DNA of 64,000 nucleotides from Candidatus Thiodiazotropha endoloripes (GCF_001708965.1 NZ_LVJW01000003.1:744001-808000); one strand, 5' to 3'. Positions 9,033 to 17,939 are shown, counted from the first letter of the stretch. Notes: generated from the letters alone by a model not told the origin. Translations and numbers: made by a program.

Positions 9033-9158
9033 AAAGATAAAAGCCCAACTGCGATCCTTGCAGTTGGGCTTACAGTCGTCGGCTTGGTTGGCTAAGCTTC
9101 CCTTCCCTGCAAAATCCTTTTCGAAGTTTTCCCTTTAGAGACGTCCTTGATGACGACA
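9033..9158 (-). ncRNA. Rsm/Csr-type small RNA, copy 2 (six GGA motifs)
   Basis: Second copy of the same minus-strand RNA. The 5' GTCGTC is at 9157-9152 and its 3' partner GACGAC at 9080-9075. The GCTT-N8-AAGC element is conserved. The terminator hairpin (9041-9071) has GGA in its loop and is followed by CTTTTATCTTTT. Six GGA motifs are present, several as AAGGA or AGGGA in the variable middle. The middle shares little sequence with copy 1 apart from these motifs, the pattern expected if GGA count and structure are selected rather than sequence. Confidence 0.75.
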
Positions 9159-9212
9159 ACTGAATTTTGACACATTTTTTTACAGTGAACATGGGAATAT
9201 TCACAGTTTAAG

Positions 9213-9252
9213 TGTGAGATTTTTCTCTTATGGCCGTAAGAAAATTCTTACT
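9213..9252 (-). promoter_or_regulatory. Paired GacA/UvrY-type boxes upstream of small RNA copy 2
   Basis: TGTGAGATTTTTCTCTTA (9213-9230) and CGTAAGAAAATTCTTACT (9235-9252), the latter with a near-perfect GTAAG/CTTAC palindrome. The near box is centred about 63 bases upstream of the predicted RNA start. Confidence 0.65.
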
Positions 9253-9334
9253 TTACAACTACGGTGTTTGACAGTCGGGCGGTGGTATCTGCATTAGCGA
9301 GATCCGACTCTGTTTGCTGGGAGGGGTAAATAGG

Positions 9335-9462
9335 TGAAATGAAAAAGCCCAACTGCAATCCTTGCAGTTGGGCTTGGTTGTCATCGGCTTGGTTGGCAAA
9401 GCTCCTCGTCCATCTACCATCCATTGTGGCTTGTCCTGTAACACGTCCTTGATTGACGACAA
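9335..9462 (-). ncRNA. Rsm/Csr-type small RNA, copy 3 (six GGA motifs)
   Basis: Third copy. The 5' TTGTCGTC (9462-9455) pairs with GATGACAA (9385-9378); the changed base makes a G-U pair and the helix is extended by two pairs. The mini-hairpin reads GCTTTGCCAACCAAGC. The terminator hairpin spans 9345-9375, with GGA in the loop and a U-rich tail (CTTTTTC). Six GGA motifs are present, including CAGGA, ATGGA and GAGGA. Confidence 0.75.
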
Positions 9463-9516
9463 TTAAATCATGACACGGAATCTCTCGAATTGAATTGGGA
9501 AATGTTACCCTTGTTG

Positions 9517-9556
9517 TGTAAGAATCATCCTGTTGGCGTGTAAGAATTTTCCTACA
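9517..9556 (-). promoter_or_regulatory. Paired GacA/UvrY-type boxes upstream of small RNA copy 3
   Basis: TGTAAGAATCATCCTGTT (9517-9534) and TGTAAGAATTTTCCTACA (9539-9556). The far box is an almost perfect TGTAAG-N6-CTTACA match. The near box is centred about 63 bases from the RNA start. Confidence 0.65.
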
Positions 9557-9623
9557 TGGGCTCTACCCACTGGTTTAATATCTGCTACCGGTGGTGATCA
9601 AGATTGCCAGTTTCACTCGTTTA

Positions 9624-9743
9624 AAAAGTGAAAGCCCAACTGCAATCCCTGCGTTGGGCTTTCTGTCATCAGCTTGTTTTGCTAAGCAACCTGTCCATGG
9701 TTTACTTTGTGTGCTACAAGCCAGTTCTTCCTTGATGATGACG
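9624..9743 (-). ncRNA. Rsm/Csr-type small RNA, copy 4 (three GGA motifs)
   Basis: Fourth and most diverged copy. The closing helix is kept by compensatory change: 5' GTCATC (9742-9737) with 3' GATGAC (9670-9665), against GTCGTC/GACGAC in copies 1 and 2. The mini-hairpin is GCTTAGCAAAACAAGC. The terminator hairpin (9632-9662) carries GGGA in its loop and is followed by CTTTCACTTTTT. Only three GGA motifs remain, so CsrA binding capacity should be lower. Its activator boxes overlap the leader of the divergent peptidase gene. Confidence 0.7.
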
Positions 9744-9798
9744 GGAATATCTTGGCATAAAGTTCTGCCTATTGAAGTGGGAAAATTAACCGGCAACA

Positions 9799-9838
9799 CG
9801 TAAGAATTGTCTTGTCAGAGCATAGGGTGATTCTTACA
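9799..9838 (-). promoter_or_regulatory. Paired GacA/UvrY-type boxes upstream of small RNA copy 4
   Basis: CGTAAGAATTGTCTTGTC (9799-9816) and CATAGGGTGATTCTTACA (9821-9838), both weaker than in the other copies. They end 16 bases before the divergent proline iminopeptidase start, so a regulator bound here could affect both genes. Confidence 0.55.
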
Positions 9839-9853
9839 CTTAACAGATCGATT

Positions 9854-10804
9854 ATGAATGACCTCTATCCAGCCATAGAACCCTATAAGTTACAGCGGCT
9901 TGCTGTTGATCATCACCACCATCTCCACATTGAAGAGGTGGGTAATCCTGCCGGTATCCCTGCGCTTTTTTTACACGGCGGGCCGGGTGCCGGTTGTGAA
10001 CCTTACCATCGGCAGTTTTTTGACCCGGATCTTTACCGGGTCGTACTCTTTGACCAGCGGGGTAGTGGTCGCTCAACACCCCATGCCTCATTGCAGGATA
10101 ATACGACCTGGGATCTGGTTGCAGATATTGAACGAATCCGTGAAGCGCTGAAGATAGATAAATGGTTGCTGTTTGGTGGATCCTGGGGCTCAACCCTTGC
10201 GTTAGCCTATGCTCAAGCCCATCCTGAGCGGGTTACGGGGCTGATCCTGAGAGGCATTTTTCTCTGTCGGGACCAGGAGATCGAGTGGTTTTATCAGCAA
10301 GGTGCGAGTTGGGTTTTCCCCGATTATTGGGAGGATTTTGTCGCACCGATACCTCAGCACGAGAGAGATAATCTGCTGCATGCCTACTACCGGCGATTGA
10401 CCGGTAGTGATGAGATCTCCCGTATGGCAACGGCCAAAGCCTGGTCAGTCTGGGAGGGCAGAACCTCCAGCCTACTGACCAATCAGTCTGTGGTCGGTTT
10501 TTTTTCAGAACCCCATACGGCCCTCAGTCTGGCGCGAATCGAAGCCCATTATTTTGTCAATCATGCCTTTCTGCGGCCTGATCAGCTGCTGAAAGAGGCA
10601 ACACAACTTGCCGGCATCCCCGGGACGATTGTGCAGGGTCGCTATGATCTGATCTGTCCAATGAAGTCTGCCTGGGAGTTGCACCAGGCCTGGCCCGATA
10701 GTGAACTGAAAATTGTCGCGGATGCAGGTCACTCTGCGACAGAATCGGGTATTCGCAGCGCACTGGTGGAAGCCACTCGGCATTTCGCGAGATTGCTCGG
10801 ATGA
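9854..10804 (+). CDS. pip: Proline iminopeptidase (alpha/beta hydrolase)
   Basis: A 316-residue cytoplasmic serine peptidase of family S33 that removes N-terminal proline. Family motifs are present: HGGPGAG (oxyanion loop), DQRGSGRSTPHA, the nucleophile elbow GGSWGSTLAL, and the catalytic His in DAGHS near the C-terminus. The start MNDLYPAIEPY at 9854 fits the family. A 14-residue upstream extension from 9812 would run through the small-RNA activator boxes and is unlikely. The stop overlaps dtd in ATGA (10801-10804), so the two form a coupled pair. Confidence 0.92.
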   Translation: MNDLYPAIEPYKLQRLAVDHHHHLHIEEVGNPAGIPALFLHGGPGAGCEPYHRQFFDPDLYRVVLFDQRGSGRSTPHASLQDNTTWDLVADIERIREALKIDKWLLFGGSWGSTLALAYAQAHPERVTGLILRGIFLCRDQEIEWFYQQGASWVFPDYWEDFVAPIPQHERDNLLHAYYRRLTGSDEISRMATAKAWSVWEGRTSSLLTNQSVVGFFSEPHTALSLARIEAHYFVNHAFLRPDQLLKEATQLAGIPGTIVQGRYDLICPMKSAWELHQAWPDSELKIVADAGHSATESGIRSALVEATRHFARLLG

Positions 10805-11238
10805 TCGGGCTGCTGCAGAGGGCCAAACAGGGACGGGTATTGATCGATGGAGAGTCCGTGGCAGAGATCGGTACAGGTTTGGTGGTGCTGGTTGGTGTCG
10901 AGAAAGGGGATGACCGGAGCAGAGCGGATCGCTTGCTGCAACGGCTGCTCGGTTACCGGGTGTTTCCCGATCAGCAGGGTAGGATGAATCTGAGCCTGAG
11001 TGAGATAGCCGGCGGTTTACTGTTGGTTCCCCAGTTCACACTCGCTGCCGATACCCGCAAAGGGATGCGCCCCGGTTTTTCCACTGCTGCTGAGCCACAG
11101 CTTGGTAAGGAACTGTTCAGTTATCTGTCAGAGCAGGCGGCAGACCATCACAATCAGGTTGCCTGCGGTGTGTTCGGCGCGGACATGCAGGTGGAGCTGA
11201 TCAACGACGGTCCTGTGACCTTCTGGTTGAACAGCTGA
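10801..11238 (+). CDS. dtd: D-aminoacyl-tRNA deacylase
   Basis: A 145-residue homodimeric enzyme that hydrolyses D-amino acids, and mischarged glycine, from tRNAs. Diagnostic motifs are present: LVPQFTLAADTRKGMRPGF (with the SQFTL-type loop, here PQFTL) and the C-terminal NDGPVTFWL with the Gly-cisPro-type element. Full family length. The usual Ser before QFT is replaced by Pro in PQFTLAAD, a variation seen in some proteobacteria. Translation is coupled to pip. Confidence 0.93.
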   Translation: MIGLLQRAKQGRVLIDGESVAEIGTGLVVLVGVEKGDDRSRADRLLQRLLGYRVFPDQQGRMNLSLSEIAGGLLLVPQFTLAADTRKGMRPGFSTAAEPQLGKELFSYLSEQAADHHNQVACGVFGADMQVELINDGPVTFWLNS

Positions 11239-11373
11239 CAACCATACTGACTCCACTGTTTTAATCGCTACCAGGCCCGGTCACAATCTACTCCGCTGAC
11301 CAATGCCAATGCGTGCCTCTGCCATGGGCGGGACGCGACACAAGAAAAAATCCATAACAGAACACTTATCACC

Positions 11374-12330
11374 ATGAAACAACTGATATTAAAGAGCATC
11401 TTGCTGATTTTTCTTTTCCATTCTCTCGCTGTATTCGCTGAGCGGGGTGCTGCCGTACCGGACTATACGGCAGATGAGATCACCAAGGGGGTTTATGTCA
11501 TTCACGGTCCTCTGGGGGTGCCCTCGGTGGAGAATCAGGGTTTTATCAACAATCCGGCCTTTATCGTGGGTGAACAGGGTATTCTGGTGGTTGATCCGGG
11601 GTCCAGCGTTCAGATCGGTGAAATGGTACTGCGTCAGATTGCCAAGGTCAGTGATCTGCCGGTGGTCGCGGTGTTCAATACGCACATTCATGGGGATCAC
11701 TGGTTCGCCAATCAGGCGTTTAGGGAAGCCTACCCAGAGGTCCTGATCTTCGGCCATGAGACGATGCGTAAACTGGTGGAGAAGGGAGAGGGCAGGAGCT
11801 TCATGCAAACCCTCATGAGAATGACCGATGGCGCCGTCAAGGGAACAGTGGAGGTACCGCCCAATCGGTCCGCTGCCCATGGTGAGGAGATCAAACTGGC
11901 AGGTGTCAACATCAGGATTCACTACCAGCCCAAAGCCCACAGTCACTCAGATATCATGCTCGAACTGCCGCAGCAGAAAGTGATCTTCCTCGGCGACAAT
12001 GTGATGAGCAAACGCCTGGGCCAGATGGACAGTGCGACTTTTCGGGGCAACATCGAAGCCATCGACATGGCGCTGGCGACCTCCGCCGAGCGCTTTGTTC
12101 CTGGCCACGGGCAGACCGGTGGCAGAGAGGTTCCGCTACGCTACCGGGAGTACCTCTCCCGGCTCAAATCCGAGGTGGCGAAATATTATGAAGAGGGTAT
12201 GAGCGATTTTGAGATGAGTGAAGCGGTGAGCCAAAGTCTGATCGGGTTTCATGACTGGGTCGATTTCGATCGCAATGTGGGACGCCATATCAGTCTTGCC
12301 TACCTGGAGGTTGAGGCGGAGTTATTCTGA
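11374..12330 (+). CDS. Secreted metallo-beta-lactamase-fold hydrolase
   Basis: A 318-residue periplasmic MBL-fold protein. Residues 1-22 form a signal peptide ending VFAE. The metal-binding motif is THIHGDHW (about residues 107-114); further ligands are the His in KAHSHSD, the Asp in FLGDNVM and the His in VPGHGQ, so the dinuclear site is complete. Similar proteins occur beside sulfur-oxidation (SoxH-like) or quinoprotein genes, but none lies here. The substrate cannot be told from sequence. It stands alone, 136 bases after dtd and 138 before hisB. Confidence 0.8.
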   Translation: MKQLILKSILLIFLFHSLAVFAERGAAVPDYTADEITKGVYVIHGPLGVPSVENQGFINNPAFIVGEQGILVVDPGSSVQIGEMVLRQIAKVSDLPVVAVFNTHIHGDHWFANQAFREAYPEVLIFGHETMRKLVEKGEGRSFMQTLMRMTDGAVKGTVEVPPNRSAAHGEEIKLAGVNIRIHYQPKAHSHSDIMLELPQQKVIFLGDNVMSKRLGQMDSATFRGNIEAIDMALATSAERFVPGHGQTGGREVPLRYREYLSRLKSEVAKYYEEGMSDFEMSEAVSQSLIGFHDWVDFDRNVGRHISLAYLEVEAELF

Positions 12331-12467
12331 TCTGCCGAGCCGATTGGTGGCTGAATCAGCTTCAATACTGTCATTTTCTCCGATTTTCTCTAGAATAAGC
12401 GGTTTGATCGGGGGGATGGGAACATCACCCTGTTGACCATGGCATTCATTGATCGGAGTCTTTAGCT

Positions 12468-13058
12468 ATGCAGCGTACCGCGCAGGTTGAGCGCAATACC
12501 CTGGAAACCCAGATCAGCATCACGCTCGATCTGGATGGTCGTGGGGAATCGGATTTTGATACCGGTGTGCCATTTCTCGATCACATGCTGGATCAGATAG
12601 CGCGCCACGGATTGATCGATCTGAAGGTGGTTGCCAAGGGCGATCTGCACATCGATGCCCACCACACGGTGGAGGATATCGGTATCACCCTGGGGCAGGC
12701 GCTGTCAAAAGCCGTAGGTGATAAAAAGGGCATTCGGCGCTATGGCCATGCCTATGTGCCGCTTGATGAGGCCCTGTCACGGGTGGTCGTGGACTTTTCC
12801 GGACGACCGGGGCTGATCTATGAAGTGGCGTTCACCCGTGCCCGAATCGGCGAGTTCGATGTGGACCTGTTTCAGGAGTTTTTTCAGGCGCTGGTCAACC
12901 ATGCGGGTATCACCCTGCACATCGACAACCTGCGTGGCACCAATGCGCACCACCAGGCCGAGACGATCTTCAAGGCAGTTGGTCGGGCGTTGCGCTTTGC
13001 GCTGGAACCGGATCCACGCATGGCTGAGCAAATACCCTCGACCAAGGGCACTCTGTAA
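12468..13058 (+). CDS. hisB: Imidazoleglycerol-phosphate dehydratase
   Basis: A 196-residue enzyme for the dehydration of imidazole glycerol phosphate in histidine biosynthesis. It is the monofunctional form, without the histidinol phosphatase domain of enteric HisB. The manganese-binding His/Glu motifs are visible: [24 protein letters not shown] and the later [12 protein letters not shown]. First gene of hisBHAFIE; hisG, hisD and hisC are not in the window. Confidence 0.96.
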   Translation: MQRTAQVERNTLETQISITLDLDGRGESDFDTGVPFLDHMLDQIARHGLIDLKVVAKGDLHIDAHHTVEDIGITLGQALSKAVGDKKGIRRYGHAYVPLDEALSRVVVDFSGRPGLIYEVAFTRARIGEFDVDLFQEFFQALVNHAGITLHIDNLRGTNAHHQAETIFKAVGRALRFALEPDPRMAEQIPSTKGTL

Positions 13059-13081
13059 AGAAACGCTTCACAGGTATCAAG

Positions 13082-13723
13082 ATGTCACAGCGTATCACCG
13101 TTATCGACTACGGTATGGGAAATCTGCGCTCAGTCGCAAAAGCGGTTGAGCATGTCGCTTCTGCTCAGGATGAGGTACTGGTTACCGATGATCCTGAGTT
13201 GATTCTAAATTCTGACCGGGTGGTTTTTCCCGGGCAGGGTGCTGCCAGGGACTGCATGGCGGCAATCTCCGGTCACCATCTCAACCGGGCGGTTCTGGAG
13301 GCAGCCAACAGTAAGCCATTTCTTGGTATCTGTATGGGGCAGCAGGTGCTGCTCGAACAGAGTGAAGAGAATGGTGGCACCGAACTGCTGGGACTGTTTG
13401 CCGGTCAGGTAAGGCACTTTCCCGGTGGGGTGGCTCCGGATGGCGAGGCGTTGAAGATCCCGCACATGGGTTGGAATAGAGTCAACCGACAGACCGATCA
13501 CCCTCTCTGGCAGGGTATCGATCAGGATAGCCGTTTCTATTTTGTACACAGCTATTATGTCGATCCACAGCAGCAGGACTTGATAGCAGCAACGACCGAT
13601 TACGGGGTCAGTTTTGCCAGCGCCATTGCCCGGGAGAATCTGTTTGCCGTCCAATTTCATCCGGAAAAGAGTGCGGATGACGGCCTGCGTCTGCTGAAGA
13701 ATTTCGTCAACTGGAATCAATGA
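13082..13723 (+). CDS. hisH: Imidazole glycerol phosphate synthase, glutaminase subunit
   Basis: A 213-residue class I glutamine amidotransferase that supplies ammonia to HisF. The nucleophile Cys is in FLGICMGQQVL, and the His-Glu pair in FHPEKS near the C-terminus completes the triad. The oxyanion region FPGQGAA is also present. Normal length. It lies 23 bases after hisB and is separated from hisA by 66 bases. Confidence 0.96.
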   Translation: MSQRITVIDYGMGNLRSVAKAVEHVASAQDEVLVTDDPELILNSDRVVFPGQGAARDCMAAISGHHLNRAVLEAANSKPFLGICMGQQVLLEQSEENGGTELLGLFAGQVRHFPGGVAPDGEALKIPHMGWNRVNRQTDHPLWQGIDQDSRFYFVHSYYVDPQQQDLIAATTDYGVSFASAIARENLFAVQFHPEKSADDGLRLLKNFVNWNQ

Positions 13724-13789
13724 AATCCTACTCACCCGGCTGGGCTGGAATAGGCTGAATCAAGTAACCAATCAATCAGGATACCGCTT

Positions 13790-14530
13790 GTGCTGTTAAT
13801 ACCTGCAATAGACCTTAAAGATGGCCAATGTGTGCGCTTACGCCAGGGCCGTATGGAAGACGATACCGTGTTTTCCGACAACCCCTTGCTGATGGCAAGC
13901 CAATGGGTTGAGGCTGGAGGGAGAAGGCTCCATCTGGTGGATCTGAATGGCGCTTTTGCCGGCGAGCCGGTGAATGGTGGTGCGATTCGTGAGATTGCCA
14001 ACGCGTACCCGGATCTGCCGATACAGGTGGGTGGTGGGATACGTGACGAAGCCACCATCGAGGCCTATCTGAAGGCTGGAGTGGAGTTCTGTATCATAGG
14101 AACCCAGGCGGTCAAAGAGCCGGATTTCGTCACCCGGGCCTGTCGGGAATTTCCCGGTCATGTGATTGTCGGCCTGGATGCCAAAGAGGGTATGGTGGCG
14201 ATCAATGGCTGGGCGGAGGTGACCGATCAGGAGGTGACCGAACTCTCCCGGCGCTTTCAGGATGATGGGGTCTCTGCGATTGTCTATACCGATATCGGTC
14301 GGGATGGCATGATGAGCGGGCCCAATGTGGAAGCAACAAGGGATCTGGCCAACGCGATCACGATTCCGGTCATCGCCTCGGGTGGCATCACCGATATTGG
14401 TGACATTGAGGCCCTTTGCCAGGCGCAAACTGACAACATCATGGGTGCAATCACCGGCAGGGCGATCTATGAAGGTACATTGGATCTGGCACAAGGACAG
14501 CGCCTCGCCGATCAACTGACGGGTTCATAA
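13790..14530 (+). CDS. hisA: ProFAR isomerase (phosphoribosylformimino-AICAR-P isomerase)
   Basis: A 246-residue (beta-alpha)8-barrel enzyme. The N-terminus [16 protein letters not shown] carries the catalytic Asp, and the second half has the acceptor Asp region ([13 protein letters not shown]). Phosphate-binding glycines ([14 protein letters not shown]) are in place. The reading frame opens with GTG at 13790, matching the family start; no ATG is available nearby. Closely followed by hisF. Confidence 0.95.
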   Translation: MLLIPAIDLKDGQCVRLRQGRMEDDTVFSDNPLLMASQWVEAGGRRLHLVDLNGAFAGEPVNGGAIREIANAYPDLPIQVGGGIRDEATIEAYLKAGVEFCIIGTQAVKEPDFVTRACREFPGHVIVGLDAKEGMVAINGWAEVTDQEVTELSRRFQDDGVSAIVYTDIGRDGMMSGPNVEATRDLANAITIPVIASGGITDIGDIEALCQAQTDNIMGAITGRAIYEGTLDLAQGQRLADQLTGS

Positions 14531-14545
14531 CAAGGGTCTACCGGA

Positions 14546-15316
14546 ATGCTAGCGAAACGAATTATTCCATGTCTCGACGTCGATGCAGGACGTGTGGTGA
14601 AAGGGGTAAAGTTTGTCGATATACGGGATGCCGGTGATCCGGTAGAGGTGGCGCGGCGCTATAACGAAGAGGGGGCGGATGAGATCACCTTCCTCGACAT
14701 CACCGCCAGTTCCGACAACCGGGAGACCATCGTTCATGTGGTTGAACAGGTGGCCAGTGAAGTCTTCATCCCTCTGACGGTTGGGGGCGGGATACGCACT
14801 GAGGACGATATCCGCAGGATGCTCAACGCAGGCGCGGATAAGGTCGCCATCAACACCGCAGCGGTATTCAACCCGGAGTTCGTCAAGCAGGCTACCGATC
14901 GATTCGGCTCCCAGTGTATCGTGGTGGCGATCGATGCGAAAAAGGTCAGTGCCGAAGGTGAACCCTTGAAATGGGAGATATTCACCCACGGCGGACGCAA
15001 GCCTACCGGCCTGGATGCCATCGAATGGGCACAGCGGATGAGTGACTATGGCGCGGGAGAGATTCTGCTTACCAGTATGGATCGTGACGGTACCAAAATC
15101 GGCTTCGATAATGAACTGACCCGGGCGATCGTTGAGGCAGTGCCAATCCCGGTGATTGCTTCCGGAGGTGTCGGAGAGCTGCAGCATCTGGTGGATGGGG
15201 TCAAAAAAGGCGGTGCTGATGCGGTATTGGCCGCGAGTATCTTTCACTTTGCTGAGTACTCCATCGGTGAGGCAAAACAGTTTATGGATCAACAGGGTGT
15301 CGAGGTAAGGCAATGA
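14546..15316 (+). CDS. hisF: Imidazole glycerol phosphate synthase, cyclase subunit
   Basis: A 256-residue barrel enzyme that joins ammonia from HisH to PRFAR, giving imidazole glycerol phosphate and AICAR. Catalytic Asp residues lie in [15 protein letters not shown] and in TSMDRDGTK. The family hallmark FLDITAS is present. The stop overlaps the hisI start in ATGA (15313-15316). Confidence 0.96.
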   Translation: MLAKRIIPCLDVDAGRVVKGVKFVDIRDAGDPVEVARRYNEEGADEITFLDITASSDNRETIVHVVEQVASEVFIPLTVGGGIRTEDDIRRMLNAGADKVAINTAAVFNPEFVKQATDRFGSQCIVVAIDAKKVSAEGEPLKWEIFTHGGRKPTGLDAIEWAQRMSDYGAGEILLTSMDRDGTKIGFDNELTRAIVEAVPIPVIASGGVGELQHLVDGVKKGGADAVLAASIFHFAEYSIGEAKQFMDQQGVEVRQ

Positions 15317-15693
15317 CTTGGCTCGAGCAGATTAAGTGGGATCAGGATGGCCTGGTGCCGGCGATTGCCCAGGAGCGGGGCAGCGGCAAGATACTGATGA
15401 TGGCCTGGATGAACGCTGAAGCGCTGACCCTGACCAGGCAGACCGGTCATGCGGTCTATTGGTCCAGATCGCGAAAAAAACTCTGGCACAAGGGGGAAGA
15501 GTCTGGAAATCAGCAGGTTGTTCATGCAATACGCCTCGATTGTGACGGGGATGTGGTGTTACTGGAGGTTGAGCAAAAGGGTGGAATTGCCTGTCATACT
15601 GGAAGACACAACTGTTTCTATCGGGAATTGCAGGACGATCAGTGGCAGGAGATACTGCCGGTACTGAAAGATCCAAAGCAGATTTATAAGTGA
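15313..15693 (+). CDS. hisI: Phosphoribosyl-AMP cyclohydrolase
   Basis: A 126-residue monofunctional cyclohydrolase, not fused to HisE as in enterics. The zinc and magnesium motifs are present: [26 protein letters not shown] with the Asp triplet, and [11 protein letters not shown]. Translationally coupled to hisF and 8 bases before hisE. Confidence 0.95.
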   Translation: MTWLEQIKWDQDGLVPAIAQERGSGKILMMAWMNAEALTLTRQTGHAVYWSRSRKKLWHKGEESGNQQVVHAIRLDCDGDVVLLEVEQKGGIACHTGRHNCFYRELQDDQWQEILPVLKDPKQIYK

Positions 15694-15701
15694 GCTGAGG
15701 C

Positions 15702-16028
15702 ATGAGTGATCTACTGCAACAACTGGCACAGGTACTCGAAGAGCGTAAGCAGGCGGCGCCGGATAGCTCCTACGTGGCCAAGCTCTATGACAAAGGTCTC
15801 GACGGGATCCTGAAAAAGATCGGCGAAGAGGCGACCGAGACTGTGATGGCGGCAAAGGACGGGGATGCAGAAAAAATTGTCTATGAAATCGCGGATCTGT
15901 GGTTTCATACCCTGGTACTGCTGGCACATCAGGGGCTGGCGCCCGATCTGGTGCTGCAGGAGTTGCAGCGGCGTTTTGGACTTTCCGGGCTGGAAGAGAA
16001 GGCCCAACGGGGCAAATCGGTCTCATAA
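15702..16028 (+). CDS. hisE: Phosphoribosyl-ATP pyrophosphatase
   Basis: A 108-residue all-alpha MazG-like pyrophosphohydrolase. Motifs are [21 protein letters not shown] and [14 protein letters not shown], with the acidic metal ligands, and [15 protein letters not shown]. Last his gene of the cluster; tatA follows after 155 bases, an arrangement common in gammaproteobacteria. Confidence 0.95.
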   Translation: MSDLLQQLAQVLEERKQAAPDSSYVAKLYDKGLDGILKKIGEEATETVMAAKDGDAEKIVYEIADLWFHTLVLLAHQGLAPDLVLQELQRRFGLSGLEEKAQRGKSVS

Positions 16029-16182
16029 GAGAGGCTGTTTGTTGTCTCAATAGTATGAGAGAGCACTCTTAGGTATCATTCCGGGGCTGTTCCTGAATAG
16101 ACATAGGCGCGAAGAGACTGATCAGGTCTAATAAACGCGCTACATTCAAATGAAACCGGCTAGTCCGGAGGTGGAGAAAATT

Positions 16183-16425
16183 ATGGGTTTTGGTGGTATC
16201 AGTATCTGGCAGCTGTTGATTATCCTGGCGATTGTCCTGCTGCTGTTCGGAACCAAACGGCTGAAAAACATCGGCTCTGACCTGGGTGGCGCTATCAAAG
16301 GCTTCAAGGGCGCCATGAAAGATGGTGAGAAAGAGTCGGCAAAGGCCAAAGAGCAGATCGAACAGTCCGAGTCCGGAACTGTTGTGGATGGTGAAGTTAC
16401 CTCGAAAGAGCGTGAGAAACACTGA
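16183..16425 (+). CDS. tatA: Twin-arginine translocase subunit TatA
   Basis: An 80-residue pore-forming subunit. One N-terminal membrane helix ([19 protein letters not shown]) with the FGTKRL hinge is followed by an amphipathic helix ([15 protein letters not shown]) and a charged tail. The start at 16183 is chosen because GGAGGTGGAG lies just upstream and [12 protein letters not shown] fits the family; an upstream ATG at 16150 would add 11 polar residues. Confidence 0.95.
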   Translation: MGFGGISIWQLLIILAIVLLLFGTKRLKNIGSDLGGAIKGFKGAMKDGEKESAKAKEQIEQSESGTVVDGEVTSKEREKH

Positions 16426-16462
16426 GCCCGGATTGCAACCCAAGCATTGACTAGAGAACAGC

Positions 16463-16816
16463 ATGTTTGATGTCGGTTTCTGGGAGTTGTCGATCATTGC
16501 ACTGGTTGCATTGATCGTTATCGGTCCCGAACGTTTACCAAAAGTGGCCCGTACCGTCGGTCATTGGCTCGGTCGTGGCCGACGTTTCGTCGCCAATGTA
16601 AAGGCTGATATCGATCAGGAGATCAAAGCGGAAGAGCTGAAGGAGATCCTCGATAAGCAGGCCAAAATGGCCAATCCCGTGCATGAGATACTGGAAGAGA
16701 CAAAACAGGATCTGAACCAGTTCAAGCAGCGTACGGAGAGCCAGATTGAAGCGGCCCGGGATGAGATGGACTCCACACAGGCTCCGCAAAATAAAAAACC
16801 GAATCAAGCAGAATAG
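16463..16816 (+). CDS. tatB: Twin-arginine translocase subunit TatB
   Basis: A 117-residue receptor subunit. It opens MFDVGFWELSIIALVALIVIGPERLP, with the conserved Glu in the helix and GPERLP hinge. An amphipathic helix and a long charged tail follow. Its stop codon directly abuts the tatC start. Confidence 0.95.
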   Translation: MFDVGFWELSIIALVALIVIGPERLPKVARTVGHWLGRGRRFVANVKADIDQEIKAEELKEILDKQAKMANPVHEILEETKQDLNQFKQRTESQIEAARDEMDSTQAPQNKKPNQAE

Positions 16817-17938
16817 ATGTCGGCACCCAATTCACCAGAAACCACCAATCAAGAGCAACCGCTGGTCTCGCACCTGATCGAACTCCGCGACCGGGTACTG
16901 CGTATGGTGCTGGCTGTGCTGGTGGTTTTCGCAGTGCTGTTTCCCTTCGCCAACGATCTCTATAGTGCGATTGCCGGGCCGATGCGTGCCGCCCTGCCGG
17001 AAGGCAGCACCATGATCTCCACCAAGCCCATCGATCCGTTTCTGATCCCTTTCAAGCTGAGTCTTCAGCTGGCCATTTTCATCGCCATACCGTTCATCCT
17101 TTCTCAGTTCTGGGCGTTTGTGGCGCCGGGACTCTACCGCCATGAAAAACGTATGGTGGTGCCGCTGCTGGTCTCAAGTACGCTGCTGTTCTATTTGGGT
17201 ATGGCGTTTGCCTATTTTGCGGTATTTCCCCTGGTCTTCACCTTTCTCGCGGGAACCGCCCCTGAAGGGGTTGAAGTGGCCACCGACATGGGCAGTTATC
17301 TCGATTTTGTGATGACCCTGTTTTTTGCCTTCGGTGTGGCTTTCGAAGTCCCTATTGCCACCATCATTCTGGTGTGGCTTGGCATCACCACACCGGAAAA
17401 GCTGCGCCACAAGCGCCCGTATGTGATTGTTGGTGCCTTTGTTGTAGGAATGTTCCTCACACCCCCTGATGTGATCTCACAAACCCTGCTGGCACTGCCG
17501 ATGTGGGTGCTGTTCGAGCTGGGTGTGATCTTTTCCAAGGGATTCGTTAAGAAACCGGATGAGGAATCCGAGACAGCAGCCGTCGAAACCACGCCAGAGG
17601 CTGTGGAAGAGACGCAACTGGAGACAACCGAATCACCTGTTGGGAGTGATATCGATCCAGCCCAGGACTATGTAGATCCCGATCGATTCGTCCCCATGAC
17701 CGATGATGAGATGGAAGCGGAGCTGGATGCCATCGAAGCCGATGAGGAGAGTCCTCCGGCTGAGTCGGTGCAGGGCCAGGACCCAGTAGAGGCAAAGCTC
17801 CAGCAGGTGCAGCAATATCGGGCAGCTGGAGAAGTGGAACAGGCCAGGGAACTACTCTATGAGATCCTCCAGGATGGTAATTCAGATCAGCGCATGGTGG
17901 CCAGAAATATCCTGGCTCAGCTCGATTCCGAGAATTGA
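16817..17938 (+). CDS. tatC: Twin-arginine translocase subunit TatC with FimV-like C-terminal tail
   Basis: A 373-residue protein. Residues 1 to about 245 are a complete TatC with six membrane segments, the SHLIELRDR signal-peptide-binding motif and [13 protein letters not shown] cores. The remaining 125 or so residues are unusual: an acidic, Glu/Asp/Thr/Pro-rich cytoplasmic linker, then a C-terminal helical segment ([20 protein letters not shown]...[10 protein letters not shown]). The latter closely resembles the small TPR-like C-terminal domain of FimV. Typical TatC ends soon after the last helix (about 250-260 residues). The tail is in frame, with codon use like the rest of the gene. Confidence 0.9.
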   Translation: MSAPNSPETTNQEQPLVSHLIELRDRVLRMVLAVLVVFAVLFPFANDLYSAIAGPMRAALPEGSTMISTKPIDPFLIPFKLSLQLAIFIAIPFILSQFWAFVAPGLYRHEKRMVVPLLVSSTLLFYLGMAFAYFAVFPLVFTFLAGTAPEGVEVATDMGSYLDFVMTLFFAFGVAFEVPIATIILVWLGITTPEKLRHKRPYVIVGAFVVGMFLTPPDVISQTLLALPMWVLFELGVIFSKGFVKKPDEESETAAVETTPEAVEETQLETTESPVGSDIDPAQDYVDPDRFVPMTDDEMEAELDAIEADEESPPAESVQGQDPVEAKLQQVQQYRAAGEVEQARELLYEILQDGNSDQRMVARNILAQLDSEN

Positions 17939-17939
17939 A

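Noticed and set aside
8588-9662. Four evenly recurring hairpins, considered as a CRISPR array or a mobile repeat family
   Set aside because: The copies are about 290-450 bases apart, diverged, and each belongs to an ordered gene-like unit with boxes, GGA motifs and a U-tail, so an RNA gene array explains them better.
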